Positions 7,627-15,408 of a stretch of 64,000 nt of DNA are shown piece by piece; position 1 is the first letter of the stretch, and every line of letters begins with the position of its first letter. The notes beneath the pieces are model-generated. The model saw only the letters and a list, made by a program, of their open reading frames with translations. It was not told the origin of the DNA and searched no databases. Location of the stretch: NCBI GenBank assembly GCA_963760215.1, contig CAVXCJ010000002.1, positions 1,054,001 to 1,118,000 on the forward strand, read 5' to 3'. The DNA is from JAIQGF01 sp963760215 (lineage in GTDB: Bacteria > Acidobacteriota > Terriglobia > Terriglobales > Acidobacteriaceae). Made by a program: the position numbers and the translations under genes.

Positions 7627-8066
7627 GTGCACCTCCACTCCGAACCAGGATGTGTTTCCCCACGCGATCTGGCCGCCAGTTTAGCACCGAAATCCTGCCC
7701 TGCCCCGGCCCGGCAGATCGTGTCACTGCGTCACGACGCTTTCCGCAGGTTTGGCGAAGTACCTGGGCGAGGGTACGACCAGGAGCACCGGAGCAATCCG
7801 GCGCCTTGATTTTGCTGTCAAGGACGCGCTGGTTCCTGCTTGCCTATCAATTTGCGGCAGTCCGGGATGACAATTTGTGTTAATCGTGAACTATTGCGCC
7901 GGATCAGGGCCTCCGTGCAGTTAGGTGCCGGTTCACCAGATCTGGCATAACTACTTTGCCTGCTCCCAGTTACATCTTCTGTGTTGGCGAAATATGTTCT
8001 TTCGGCAGCATTGGTTGCCAAAGTGCTTCTACCCAAGTAGTCCTGTTGAATATTGGAGAGGAATCC
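7627..8066. other. 440-bp gap upstream of the pilin gene
   Basis: Divergent promoter region between the STAS gene and the pilin gene. It holds copy A of a structured repeat (7744-7812). The rest, 7815-8066, shows no coding potential. A TGGCAT...TTTGC string near 7942 resembles a sigma-54 site, but the spacing is two bases too long. GGAGAGG just before 8067 is the pilin ribosome site. Confidence 0.5.
7744..7812 (+). ncRNA. Structured pilin-flanking element, copy A
   Basis: About 69 bases beginning CGCAGGTTTGGCGAAG and ending in an imperfect hairpin plus TTGATTTT. It is nearly identical to copy B at 8539-8609 and lies about 255 bases before the pilin start. CAGGT can pair with ACCTG, GTACC with GGTAC and CCTGG with CCAGG; these overlap and suggest a pseudoknot or alternative folds. 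The final hairpin is weaker than in copy B. It could be a cis-regulatory RNA of the pilin leader or a dispersed terminator element. Confidence 0.45.
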
Positions 8067-8531
8067 ATGCGCAAACAGAAAGGCTTCTCACTGATCGAAC
8101 TGCTGATTGTGGTAGCGATCATTCTGATCATCGCCGCCATCGCCATCCCGAACCTGCTGCGCTCGCGCATCGCCGCGAACGAAGCTTCGGCGGTTGGTTC
8201 GATCCGCACCATCAACACTTCGGAAGTCACCTATGCTTCCACATATCCGAACGTCGGCTTTGCCACCCTTGACGCCCTCGGCGGCGCCGGCGGCAGCGCC
8301 ACGGGCGCGGGCCTTCTGGACGCGGTCCTGGCCAGCGCAGTCAAGAGCGGCTACGTGTTCGCCGTGCTCACGGCTGGAGCCTCGGGCTCCGGTCCGGCGA
8401 CCATCTACACGGTGCAGGGCGATCCGCAGAACTCGCAAACCGGTCAGCGGCATTTCTATAGCGACCAGTCGGGCGTGATCCGCTACAACGTGAGCCAGCA
8501 GGCCAGCGCTAGCGACAGCCCGCTGCAGTAG
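8067..8531 (+). CDS. Type IV pilin-like protein (prepilin signal)
   Basis: Major or minor pilin/pseudopilin subunit. ATG 8067 follows the ribosome site GGAGAGG and gives MRKQKG, cleaved before Phe7 by prepilin peptidase. FSLIELLIVVAIILIIAAIA then forms the conserved hydrophobic helix with Glu at mature position 5. The globular part (IPNLLRSRIAANEASAVGSI, later a glycine/alanine-rich loop) resembles PilA-type proteins common in Acidobacteriota and Geobacter. The product is 154 aa. No assembly genes are adjacent. The gene is flanked by copies A and B of the same structured element, so its leader and terminator share sequence. Confidence 0.88.
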   Translation: MRKQKGFSLIELLIVVAIILIIAAIAIPNLLRSRIAANEASAVGSIRTINTSEVTYASTYPNVGFATLDALGGAGGSATGAGLLDAVLASAVKSGYVFAVLTAGASGSGPATIYTVQGDPQNSQTGQRHFYSDQSGVIRYNVSQQASASDSPLQ

Positions 8532-8538
8532 TCCTGAT

Positions 8539-8609
8539 CGCAGGTTTGGCGAAGTACCTGGGGGAGGGTACGAGCCAGGGAGCATCGGAGCAATCCGGTG
8601 CTCTTTTTT
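8539..8609 (+). ncRNA. Structured pilin-flanking element, copy B, with terminator
   Basis: Begins eight bases after the pilin stop and matches copy A almost base for base. Its end is a strong intrinsic terminator: GAGCATCGGA (8580-8589), loop GCAA, TCCGGTGCTC (8594-8603), then six T. The upstream half keeps the CAGGT/ACCTG and CCTGG/CCAGG pairings, so more than a terminator is conserved. Confidence 0.5.
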
Positions 8610-8686
8610 CTTGCACTCAGCAATCAGCTCTTGGCAATTCGCTTGTGCTCGCAGGCATTCCGTAGCATCTCTAACCCAAACAGATA

Positions 8687-8717
8687 GGCTCCCGGATTAC
8701 CGGGAGCCTTGAGTTTT
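8687..8717 (+). terminator. Intrinsic terminator between pilin and pdxS
   Basis: GGCTCCCGG (8687-8695), loop ATTA, CCGGGAGCC (8700-8708), then TTGAGTTTT. A perfect 9-bp stem lies between two convergent genes, so it may serve either strand. Confidence 0.7.
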
Positions 8718-8752
8718 CGCCTAATGCCCAAAGCCTAACGCCTAAAGCCCGT
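8718..8752. repeat. Degenerate word repeat (GCCTAA/AAAGCC type)
   Basis: GCCTAATGCCCAAAGCCTAA continues as CGCCTAAAGCCC: a 7-8 bp word repeated about four times with changes, ending four bases from the pdxS stop. Only one arm is present. It belongs to the class of locus-specific word repeats seen through the window. Confidence 0.5.
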
Positions 8753-8756
8753 TTCT

Positions 8757-9713
8757 TCACCAGCCCCGTGTCTGCAGCAACTGCGATTCCTCCAGTGCCG
8801 CTATCGCCAGCCCCTTCATCGCGCTCTTCGCCTGGGTGCTGGCCTCGAGCACGACTTTCGCGTCGTTGAAGTGCGTGGTCGCGATCACGATCGACTGGGC
8901 GCGCGTCTCCGCATCTTCGCGCTCCTCGGGATTCTTGAGTCGGCCATTCTCGTAACCAACTTCCAGCGGCGTGGTGCCGTCCTTCATGAAGATCCCGGAT
9001 CCTACAAACACGCTTTCCGCGCCGAGCTGCATCATCAGTGCCGCGTCGGCCGGGGTGGCAATTCCGCCGGCGGAGAAATTCGGCACCGGCAGCTTCCCTG
9101 CTTTGGCCACCATGCGCACCAGTTCGTAGGGTGCTTGCAGATTCTTGGCTGCGGCCGACAGCTCATCGTCACCCATGACGGTAAGTTGGCGCATCTCGGT
9201 CATAATCTGGCGCATGTGCTTCACCGCGTGCACCACGTCGCCCGTGCCGGCTTCCCCCTTGGTGCGGATCAAGGCTGCGCCCTCGCCGATCCGCCGCAGC
9301 GCTTCGCCCAGGTTGCGCGCGCCGCATACAAACGGCACGGTAAACGCGTGCTTGTCCACGTGATGGGCTTCATCCGCCGGAGTGAGCACTTCCGATTCGT
9401 CGATGTAGTCCACGCCCAGTTCCTGCAAAACCTGCGCCTCGGCGAAGTGCCCGATGCGGCACTTGGCCATCACCGGAATGGACACGCAGTCCATAATCTC
9501 GCGGATCAGTTTCGGATTTGCCATGCGCGCCACGCCGCCGGTGGCTCGAATCATCGCGGGAACGCGCTCCAGGGCCATGACCGCGACCGCGCCGGCCTTT
9601 TCCGCCACTTCCGCCTGGGCTGCGCTCATCACGTCCATGATCACGCCGCCCTTCAGCATCTCTGCCAGACCGGTCTTCAGGCGCAGGCTGCTGCCGCCAT
9701 TGTTTTCCGACAT
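8757..9713 (-). CDS. pdxS: Pyridoxal 5'-phosphate synthase, PdxS subunit
   Basis: Condenses ribose 5-phosphate, glyceraldehyde 3-phosphate and ammonia to PLP in the DXP-independent vitamin B6 pathway. A TIM barrel of normal length (318 aa) with GGVIMDVMSAAQAEVAE near 21, catalytic lysine in VMAKCRIGHF near 83, the second lysine in RTKGEAGTGD near 149, and the phosphate-binding FSAGGIATPADAAL and ESVFVGSGIF. ATG 9713 gives the usual MSENN-like start; upstream codons to 9755 look random. The glutaminase partner pdxT is not adjacent, so it must be elsewhere. Confidence 0.97.
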   Translation of the reverse strand: MSENNGGSSLRLKTGLAEMLKGGVIMDVMSAAQAEVAEKAGAVAVMALERVPAMIRATGGVARMANPKLIREIMDCVSIPVMAKCRIGHFAEAQVLQELGVDYIDESEVLTPADEAHHVDKHAFTVPFVCGARNLGEALRRIGEGAALIRTKGEAGTGDVVHAVKHMRQIMTEMRQLTVMGDDELSAAAKNLQAPYELVRMVAKAGKLPVPNFSAGGIATPADAALMMQLGAESVFVGSGIFMKDGTTPLEVGYENGRLKNPEEREDAETRAQSIVIATTHFNDAKVVLEASTQAKSAMKGLAIAALEESQLLQTRGW

Positions 9714-9818
9714 GCTTCCCTCACTTCGCGCGCCGCCGCCGCTTCGCAGGCGCATTTGGATGTCTGCTGGAACACTCCATTTTACATCGTCGCGACCGCG
9801 GTCGCAGCACGCTTCCGA

Positions 9819-10322
9819 TTACCCGCTGGTTCGCTTGCTCAGGAATTTCTGCATCATGCGGTCGGCATCCACGGCTTTGAATTTGCCGCGCGCGGTCGCC
9901 AGCAACTCGTCCCGCTGATTGCGGATTTCAGCGGCCCTCAGGTGAACGCGTCCGCGCACGCGCACCTCCCAGCCTGCCGCTTTCAGCCGCTCGCCCAGCG
10001 GCACCGGCTTGAGATACCGGACCGCCAGCTCCACCGTCGGCGCCAGCACGTTGCGCAGCTTCGACGGTTTTGACATCGCCTCATCCAGGATGGCGGCAAT
10101 AATCCCGCCGTGCGCGTGCCGCGGCGGGCCGGTAAAGCGCCTGCCCAGCCGGAAATGTGCCACGAACCGCTTCGCCGCCTCGTCATGCACGAACTTCAGG
10201 CGCATGCCTTCGGGGTTGTCTTTGCCGCACCCGAAGCAGTAGTTCTTGCGCAGCGCGGGGTGTTTCTTCAGCACCGGATGCCGGTGATGTACGTGACCGT
10301 GGATGTGGCGCGGCTTGCCCAT
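9819..10322 (-). CDS. PaaI-family hot-dog thioesterase
   Basis: Predicted acyl-CoA thioesterase of 167 residues. A conserved NYCFGCGKDNPEGM near residue 27 opens the hot-dog domain, followed by HAHGGIIAAILDEAMS with the catalytic-type HGG near 71 and PVPLGERLKAAGWE. The N-terminus is histidine-rich (HIHGHVHHRHP), which may bind metal or simply be a linker. The start is ATG 10322, or GTG 10328 two codons earlier; neither has a convincing ribosome site. Substrate is unknown. It follows pdxS on the same strand after about 105 bases, so co-transcription is unlikely to mean shared function. Confidence 0.8.
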   Translation of the reverse strand: MGKPRHIHGHVHHRHPVLKKHPALRKNYCFGCGKDNPEGMRLKFVHDEAAKRFVAHFRLGRRFTGPPRHAHGGIIAAILDEAMSKPSKLRNVLAPTVELAVRYLKPVPLGERLKAAGWEVRVRGRVHLRAAEIRNQRDELLATARGKFKAVDADRMMQKFLSKRTSG

Positions 10323-10346
10323 CTCCACAAGATGCCACGGGGGAGG

Positions 10347-10475
10347 TCGATCGGTCTATCGGTGTTTCGGTCGGTCGGTGTATCGGTCAGTCGGCCGCAC
10401 CGGATCGCGATGAGAGAAAAGCAAGCTTCAGTCTCTCCTGATTGCTAACTACTAACTACTTATTACTAACTACTG
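10347..10475. repeat. Two word repeats: CGGTCGGT type and CTAACTA type
   Basis: The left part (10347-10405) repeats ATCGGT/TTCGGT/GTCGGT words. The right part (10443-10475) repeats CTAACTAC/TTATTACT words and runs into the methyltransferase stop at 10470. Two different words within one gap are unusual here. There is no coding potential in the 10329-10469 interval. Confidence 0.55.
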
Positions 10476-11063
10476 TTTCTTCTGCGCCACCAATTCCGCC
10501 ACGCCCTTCTCTTCCACGGTTTCGCGGTAATGCAGCACTCGCAAGCGCAGGAAAGTGTGCAGCAGTTCGTTTTCCTGCAGGTAGTATTCGGGATGCCGAA
10601 CCGTCTTGGCGTGTTTCGTTTTGTGCTCTTCCGTGTAGGTCTTATAGACCAGCAAACCGCCGGGCTTCAGCGCCTTCACCAGGGCGGGATACAGATCGCG
10701 TTGCAGATAAAAGAACACCAGCACGAGATCGTACTTTTCCTCGCCGGGATCGAAGGAGCGCAGGTCGCGAACCAGGAAGTTGATCTTGACGCCGCGCTCT
10801 TCGGCCTTGCGCTGCGCCTTCGCGAACGCGACTTCGGAGATGTCCACCACCGTGACCTTCCAGCGCAACTCGGCCAACCAGACGGCGTGGCGGCCCATGC
10901 CGCCGGCGATGTCCAGCGCGCTGCCGCCTTTGGCAAACGTTGGCTGGATGAAGTCGTCATAGGCATTCAGCAGGAAAGGGTCGGGCTCAAAGGTGGCGTG
11001 CGACTCTTCCTGGTAGCGGCGGTTCCAATCCTGTCTCTCGTCTTCCTGTACGCTGTCCCGCAC
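10470..11063 (-). CDS. Class I SAM-dependent methyltransferase (TehB-like)
   Basis: Transfers a methyl group from S-adenosylmethionine to an unknown acceptor. About 197 aa; WNRRYQEESHATFEPDP near the start is the TehB/thiopurine-type entry. ALDIAGGMGRHAVWLAEL near 50 is motif I for SAM, VTVVDISEVAFAKAQRKA is motif II, and YDLVLVFFYLQRDLYPAL with LKPGGLLVYKTY are the later motifs. GTG 11063 is chosen because AGGGAGG sits six bases upstream; the track start at 11120 lacks a ribosome site. The substrate cannot be predicted. Confidence 0.82.
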   Translation of the reverse strand: MRDSVQEDERQDWNRRYQEESHATFEPDPFLLNAYDDFIQPTFAKGGSALDIAGGMGRHAVWLAELRWKVTVVDISEVAFAKAQRKAEERGVKINFLVRDLRSFDPGEEKYDLVLVFFYLQRDLYPALVKALKPGGLLVYKTYTEEHKTKHAKTVRHPEYYLQENELLHTFLRLRVLHYRETVEEKGVAELVAQKKQ

Positions 11064-11314
11064 TGTGACCCTCCCTCCGCCGGCGTGGCGCGCTGCAATC
11101 TGGAAGCATACGCTACCCACTCAAGCGCCAAGTTGCGGCATAGGCTGCCATTCAGTGCGCCATCGCGCCGTTCAACTTACGTAGGTCGCACTACGATGCT
11201 GGTCCGGTTGAACCGACTGCATTTCGTGGTTTAGGCTAAAACAATTGCGTTATGCTACTCGTTTTCAGGGTGCTGTGGGGCCCCTGATGAACCGACGCCC
11301 AGCAAGGAGGCTCG

Positions 11315-12418
11315 ATGCCGGAGTTACAGACCGGAAGTTATCACGCGAACAACTTTGTGCGCGCATTCCGGCGCTGGTTCGTGCCGTACGCTCAATCGCG
11401 TGTGATGCCCGACAAGTTTCGTCCGCTGCTGTCGTACCTGTTCACCGAGTGGAAGTGCAACGTTGACTGCCACTACTGCTGGGCCTTTAACAATAAGGTC
11501 AAGGGGATGACCGAGGAGACGGCGATCCGCTCCATCGACTGGCTGAAGTCGGTCGGCTGCCGCGTCATCGCCATCATGGGCGGCGAGCCACTGCTGCGCC
11601 GCGACTTCATCCTCAAAGTCGTGGACTACGGCACCAAGAACGGCTTCTTCGTCTACCTGCCGACCAATGGCATCCTCATGAACGAGGATTTCATCGACAA
11701 GGTCGGCGACCGTGGCGTGGCCGCCATCAATCTCGCGGTTGATTCCATCGACGAGAAGCCCGGCCTGGCGAAGAACTTCAAGCGCATCGAGAAGCAGTTC
11801 AAGTACCTGGTGAAGCAGCAGCGCAAGTATGGCTACATGATCGTGTTCAACACCAACATGTGCCGGCACAACCTGGACGACGTCAAGCAGCTCACCGAGA
11901 TTGCCCACGACAACGGCATCTCCAGCGACGTGCACATCAACGAGCCGCCCTACATCGAGCAGCCGCATTTCCAGCACCTCAACGAGAACGTCACCTACAT
12001 CCGGCCCGACGACTGGCCGGCGGTGGACGAGGTGCTCGACTGGCTGATCGAGAAGAACGCGCAGGGCTACATCATGGTCAATTCCAAGGACCACCTGCGC
12101 AAGATGAAGGACTTCATGCGCGGCGTCACCTACCCGTGGAACTGCCGCGCCGGGCACAACTCCTGCGTCATCCGCACCGACGGTACTCTCGCCCCTTGCT
12201 TCCCCATGTATTCGGCCAAGACCGACTGGGGCAAGATCTGGGAGCCGAAGTTCAACAACATGGAACTCGACGAGATGAAGAAGGTGTGCAACTCGCACTG
12301 CCTCTCCACCTGCCAGTACGTGCTCGGCTACTACTACAACAACCGCAACGTCGTGCGCTGGATCCTGAAGCAGGGCCTGCACGGCTGGAGCGGACGGCCG
12401 CAGATGGCGGAAGCATAA
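11315..12418 (+). CDS. Radical SAM enzyme with C-terminal cysteine cluster
   Basis: Cleaves SAM with a [4Fe-4S] cluster to start a radical reaction; substrate unknown. The cluster motif is CNVDCHYCW near residue 46 (CxxxCxxC), followed by IMGGEPLLRRD (GGE motif) near 87 and the TNG strand. Near 274 and 320 there are further cysteines (WNCRAGHNSCVIRTDGTLAP, CNSHCLSTCQY) resembling a SPASM/twitch auxiliary cluster domain. Length is 367 aa. ATG 11315 has AAGGAGG eight bases upstream. No peptide substrate gene or partner is adjacent, so a peptide-modifying role is only one option; hopanoid or lipid modification is another. Confidence 0.85.
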   Translation: MPELQTGSYHANNFVRAFRRWFVPYAQSRVMPDKFRPLLSYLFTEWKCNVDCHYCWAFNNKVKGMTEETAIRSIDWLKSVGCRVIAIMGGEPLLRRDFILKVVDYGTKNGFFVYLPTNGILMNEDFIDKVGDRGVAAINLAVDSIDEKPGLAKNFKRIEKQFKYLVKQQRKYGYMIVFNTNMCRHNLDDVKQLTEIAHDNGISSDVHINEPPYIEQPHFQHLNENVTYIRPDDWPAVDEVLDWLIEKNAQGYIMVNSKDHLRKMKDFMRGVTYPWNCRAGHNSCVIRTDGTLAPCFPMYSAKTDWGKIWEPKFNNMELDEMKKVCNSHCLSTCQYVLGYYYNNRNVVRWILKQGLHGWSGRPQMAEA

Positions 12419-12445
12419 AAGCAGGTTCAGTTTCGAGTTTCAGTT

Positions 12446-12472
12446 GGCCGGGGCGAAGGCTCCGGCCCTTTT
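12446..12472 (+). terminator. Intrinsic terminator after the radical SAM gene
   Basis: GGCCGGGGC (12446-12454), loop GAAG, GCTCCGGCC (12459-12467), then CTTTTT. The stem has nine pairs with one G-T. It ends the radical SAM transcript. Confidence 0.8.
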
Positions 12473-12487
12473 TCTGCTCGGACCTTT

Positions 12488-12582
12488 CTCGAACTGGTTC
12501 CAATAATGCATCCTTGAAGGGGCGCGGCTTCAGCCGCGCCGGAGGAAGCCCCAATTCTGGCGGCTTTAGCCGCTGAGGGATT
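12488..12582. repeat. MITE-like hairpin element, truncated copy (M1)
   Basis: Starts with a remnant of the terminal repeat (GAACTGGTT), then GGCGCGGCTTCAGCCGCGCC and GGCGGCTTTAGCCGCTGAGGG. The two internal hairpins match the full elements at 23721 and 51178. The right terminal repeat is missing. Confidence 0.65.
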
Positions 12583-12610
12583 CCGTCCTTGGCTCATGAA
12601 AATGATTCTC

Positions 12611-12647
12611 AGTTTCAGTTGGCCGGGGCGAAGGCTCCGGCCTTTTG
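12611..12647 (+). terminator. Second copy of the same terminator sequence
   Basis: CAGTTTCAGTTGGCCGGGGC continues through the same GAAG loop and GCTCCGGCC, then TTTTG. About 36 bases repeat 12436-12471 almost exactly, so the terminator was duplicated around element M1. Confidence 0.65.
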
Positions 12648-12765
12648 TTTGCGCCCGTTGTTGAGATTCTCAGCGCCGCCGCGCGAAATATTTTGCGTCA
12701 CTTAGGGACGTGTGCAGCATCACTGGTGGGTGTGATATAGTGCGCGGCAATCCGCGGAAGCGCCC

Positions 12766-13626
12766 ATGGGGTGCGCCTTCCGCCCGGAAAGTCAACTCTC
12801 AGCACGGGGGCAGTTGAGGATGGGCCTTGCGCTTCTGGTTGTGATCTGGTTCCTCACCTTTGTTTGTTCCTACTTCTTCGTGGCCAAGACCTGGTGGTGG
12901 CCGGCGGCAGCGTCGCTGAGCGGGCCCGCCCTTGACGCCCAGTTTCAATACACGCTGATCGCCATGGGCGTCGTGTTCGTCGCCGCGCAGGCGGGCCTGG
13001 GACTGTTCGCGTGGAAATACCGCGAGCGCCCGGGAGCGGCCGCGGCCACTTATTCGCATGGCAACACCAAGCTCGAAGTAGTGTGGACCACGCTCACCGC
13101 GATCCTCTTTTTCGGGCTGGCGATCGCGGGCTCGCACCTGTGGGCAGCGGAACGCTTCGAACCGGCGAGGAGCGATTCGGTCAAGGTTGAGGTCACCGGG
13201 CTGCAATTCGCCTGGTATTTCCGCTATCCCGGGCCGGACGGTAATTATGGCCGCACCAAGCCGGAACTGATCGACGCCTCGGCGGGCGGCGAAGCGGCCG
13301 TTGGGCTGGATTCCACCGACCCCGCCTCCAAGGACGACTTCGTCACTGGCACCATGTACCTGCCGGTGAACCGCGAGGTCGACCTGACCTTGCGCGCCCA
13401 GGACGTCATCCACAGTTTCTTTGTTCCCTCCATGCGCTTCAAGCAGGACGCCGTTCCCGGCCTGATGATCCACATGCACTTCACCCCCGACAAGGTGGGC
13501 GATTACGAGATTGCCTGCGCCGAACTCTGCGGCCTCGGGCACTACAAGATGCACGGCATCCTCAAGGTGGTCAGTCAGAAGGACTTTGACGCCTGGACGG
13601 CGCAGCACGTGGCGGAGAAGCAATAA
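12766..13626 (+). CDS. ctaC: Cytochrome c oxidase subunit II (CuA)
   Basis: Accepts electrons from cytochrome c through the binuclear CuA centre on the outer membrane face. The first ligand lies in VIHSFFVPSMRFKQDAVPG near 208, and CAELCGLGHYKMHG near 250-263 supplies the two cysteines, histidine and methionine. Three hydrophobic segments (residues about 19-38, 64-86 and 106-126) precede the cupredoxin domain, one more than the usual two. The ATG at 12766 is used; ATG 12820 is an alternative that keeps all three segments. It is first in the operon, with ctaD starting two bases after its stop. Confidence 0.93.
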   Translation: MGCAFRPESQLSARGQLRMGLALLVVIWFLTFVCSYFFVAKTWWWPAAASLSGPALDAQFQYTLIAMGVVFVAAQAGLGLFAWKYRERPGAAAATYSHGNTKLEVVWTTLTAILFFGLAIAGSHLWAAERFEPARSDSVKVEVTGLQFAWYFRYPGPDGNYGRTKPELIDASAGGEAAVGLDSTDPASKDDFVTGTMYLPVNREVDLTLRAQDVIHSFFVPSMRFKQDAVPGLMIHMHFTPDKVGDYEIACAELCGLGHYKMHGILKVVSQKDFDAWTAQHVAEKQ

Positions 13627-13628
13627 CA

Positions 13629-15398
13629 ATGGATAATTCCCAACCTCCCAATCAAGCCGGCGGGAACGGGCACGGTGGAATGCATGTTCATCCCGCCCCG
13701 ACTGGCTTCATCCGCAAGTACATCTTCAGCACCGACCACAAAGTGATCGGGCTCCAGTATTACTTTCTGGCGCTGACCTCCGTTTTTGTCGGAATGTTCC
13801 TTTCGCTGCTGATGCGCATTCACCTGGTGTGGCCAGCGGCGAAAGTGCTCGGCTTCGACATCAAGCCGGAAACCTACCTGGCGCTGCTCACCATGCACGG
13901 CACCATCATGGTGTTCTTCGTGCTCACCACGGCGCCGCAGGGCGGTTTCGGCAATTACATGCTGCCCATCCAGATCGGCGCGCCCGACATGGCGTTCCCC
14001 ATCCTCAACATGCTGTCGTTTTGGACCACGTTCCTCGGTTTCGTAGTTATCATCGCCGCGTTCCTGGTCGAGGGCGGAGCGCCGATATCGGGATGGACCA
14101 ACTACGCGCCGCTCAGCGCGATTCCCTCCGCCGGGCCGGGACAAGGCCTGGGCGAAGATTTGTGGATCGTCAGCATCGCGCTGTTCTGCATCGCTTCCCT
14201 GCTGGGCGCGCTCAACTTCATCACCACCACCCTCGACCTGCGCGCCCGCGGCATGACCATGATGCGGCTGCCGCTCACCGTGTGGTCCTGGTTCATCACC
14301 GCCATCCTCGGCCTGCTGGCGTTCGGCGTGCTGCTGGCCGCGGGCATCCTGCTGCTGCTGGACCGCAATGTCGGCACCAGTTTCTTCGTGCCCGGCGGGC
14401 TGGTGGTCAGCGGCGAAATGATCAAGCACCAGGGCGGCTCGCCGCTGCTGTGGCAGCACCTGTTCTGGTTCTTCGGGCATCCCGAGGTTTACATCGCCAT
14501 CCTGCCCGGCATGGGCGTCGCCTCGCAGATCCTCTCGACGTTTTCGCGCAAGCCCATCTTCGGATACAAGGCGATGGTCTACGCCATGCTCGCCATCGGC
14601 ATGCTCGGGTTCTTCGTCTGGGGCCATCACATGTTCATGAGCGGCATGAGCCCCTACTCGGCGATGGCGTTCAGCGTGATGACCATTGCCATCGGCGTGC
14701 CCTCGGCCATCAAGACGTTTAACTGGCTCGGCACCATGTGGAAGGGCCGCATTCGCTTCACCGTGCCCATGATGTTCGCCATCGGCTTCGTTTCGCTGTT
14801 CGTATCGGGCGGCCTGAGCGGCCCGTTCCTGGCGCAGCCCGCGCTCGACATCCCGCTGCACGACACCTTTTTCGTGGTCGCGCACTTCCACCTCATCATG
14901 GGCGTGGCGGCGATCTTCGGCATCTTTGCCGCAACCTATTACTGGTTCCCCAAGATGTTCGGGCGCATGATGAACAACAAGCTCGGCTACCTCCACTTCT
15001 GGATCACGTTCATCGGCGCTTACGCGATCTTCTTCCCCATGCACTACGAAGGCATCGCCGGGCGTCCGCGGCGCTACTCGCAATTGACCGAAGTCGGATT
15101 CCTGCACCAGTTCATGCCGCTGGAGAAGTTCATCACCATCGCGGCGTTCATCACCATCGGGGCCCAGTTCTTGTTCGTGATCAACTTGTTCTGGAGCATG
15201 TTCAAGGGGACGAAGGCGGAGATCAATCCCTGGGAGGCGACCACGCTGGAGTGGACGATTCCTTCGCCGCCGCCGCACGACAATTTCGGCGGCCACATCC
15301 CGGTAGTAAACAACGGGCCGTACGAATACGGCGTGCCCGGCGCGGAGCGCGATTACATCATGCAGACCGATCCGGCGCACGTCAGCAGCTCGCACTGA
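13629..15398 (+). CDS. ctaD: Cytochrome c oxidase subunit I (heme a/a3, CuB)
   Basis: Catalytic subunit that reduces O2 to water and pumps protons; twelve membrane helices. GHPEVYI near residue 283 carries the cross-linked His-Tyr pair and the D-channel glutamate of A1-type enzymes. FFVWGHHMFMSG near 330 holds the CuB histidines, and VVAHFHLIMG near 417 the heme ligands. An N-terminal His-rich extension (HGGMHVHP) precedes the first helix. Length is 589 aa, and the C-terminal tail is proline-rich. It lies between ctaC and two subunit III genes, so the whole complex is encoded here. Confidence 0.97.
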   Translation: MDNSQPPNQAGGNGHGGMHVHPAPTGFIRKYIFSTDHKVIGLQYYFLALTSVFVGMFLSLLMRIHLVWPAAKVLGFDIKPETYLALLTMHGTIMVFFVLTTAPQGGFGNYMLPIQIGAPDMAFPILNMLSFWTTFLGFVVIIAAFLVEGGAPISGWTNYAPLSAIPSAGPGQGLGEDLWIVSIALFCIASLLGALNFITTTLDLRARGMTMMRLPLTVWSWFITAILGLLAFGVLLAAGILLLLDRNVGTSFFVPGGLVVSGEMIKHQGGSPLLWQHLFWFFGHPEVYIAILPGMGVASQILSTFSRKPIFGYKAMVYAMLAIGMLGFFVWGHHMFMSGMSPYSAMAFSVMTIAIGVPSAIKTFNWLGTMWKGRIRFTVPMMFAIGFVSLFVSGGLSGPFLAQPALDIPLHDTFFVVAHFHLIMGVAAIFGIFAATYYWFPKMFGRMMNNKLGYLHFWITFIGAYAIFFPMHYEGIAGRPRRYSQLTEVGFLHQFMPLEKFITIAAFITIGAQFLFVINLFWSMFKGTKAEINPWEATTLEWTIPSPPPHDNFGGHIPVVNNGPYEYGVPGAERDYIMQTDPAHVSSSH

Positions 15399-15408
15399 AG
15401 TTGGGACT

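Larger units (their letters stand above)
12419..12765. other. 347-bp gap: duplicated terminator around a hairpin repeat
   Basis: No gene. Contains a short TTTCAGT word repeat, a terminator (12446-12472), a core copy of the MITE-like hairpin element (12488-12582), a second copy of the same terminator sequence (12611-12647) and the oxidase promoter region. Near 12741, CGCGG-CAAT-CCGCG is a small stem just before the ctaC start. Confidence 0.6.

Noticed and set aside
7935..7955. Sigma-54 promoter before the pilin gene (TGGCAT...TTTGC)
   Set aside because: The GG-to-GC distance is two bases longer than the required spacing, and the downstream element is not a good -12 match.
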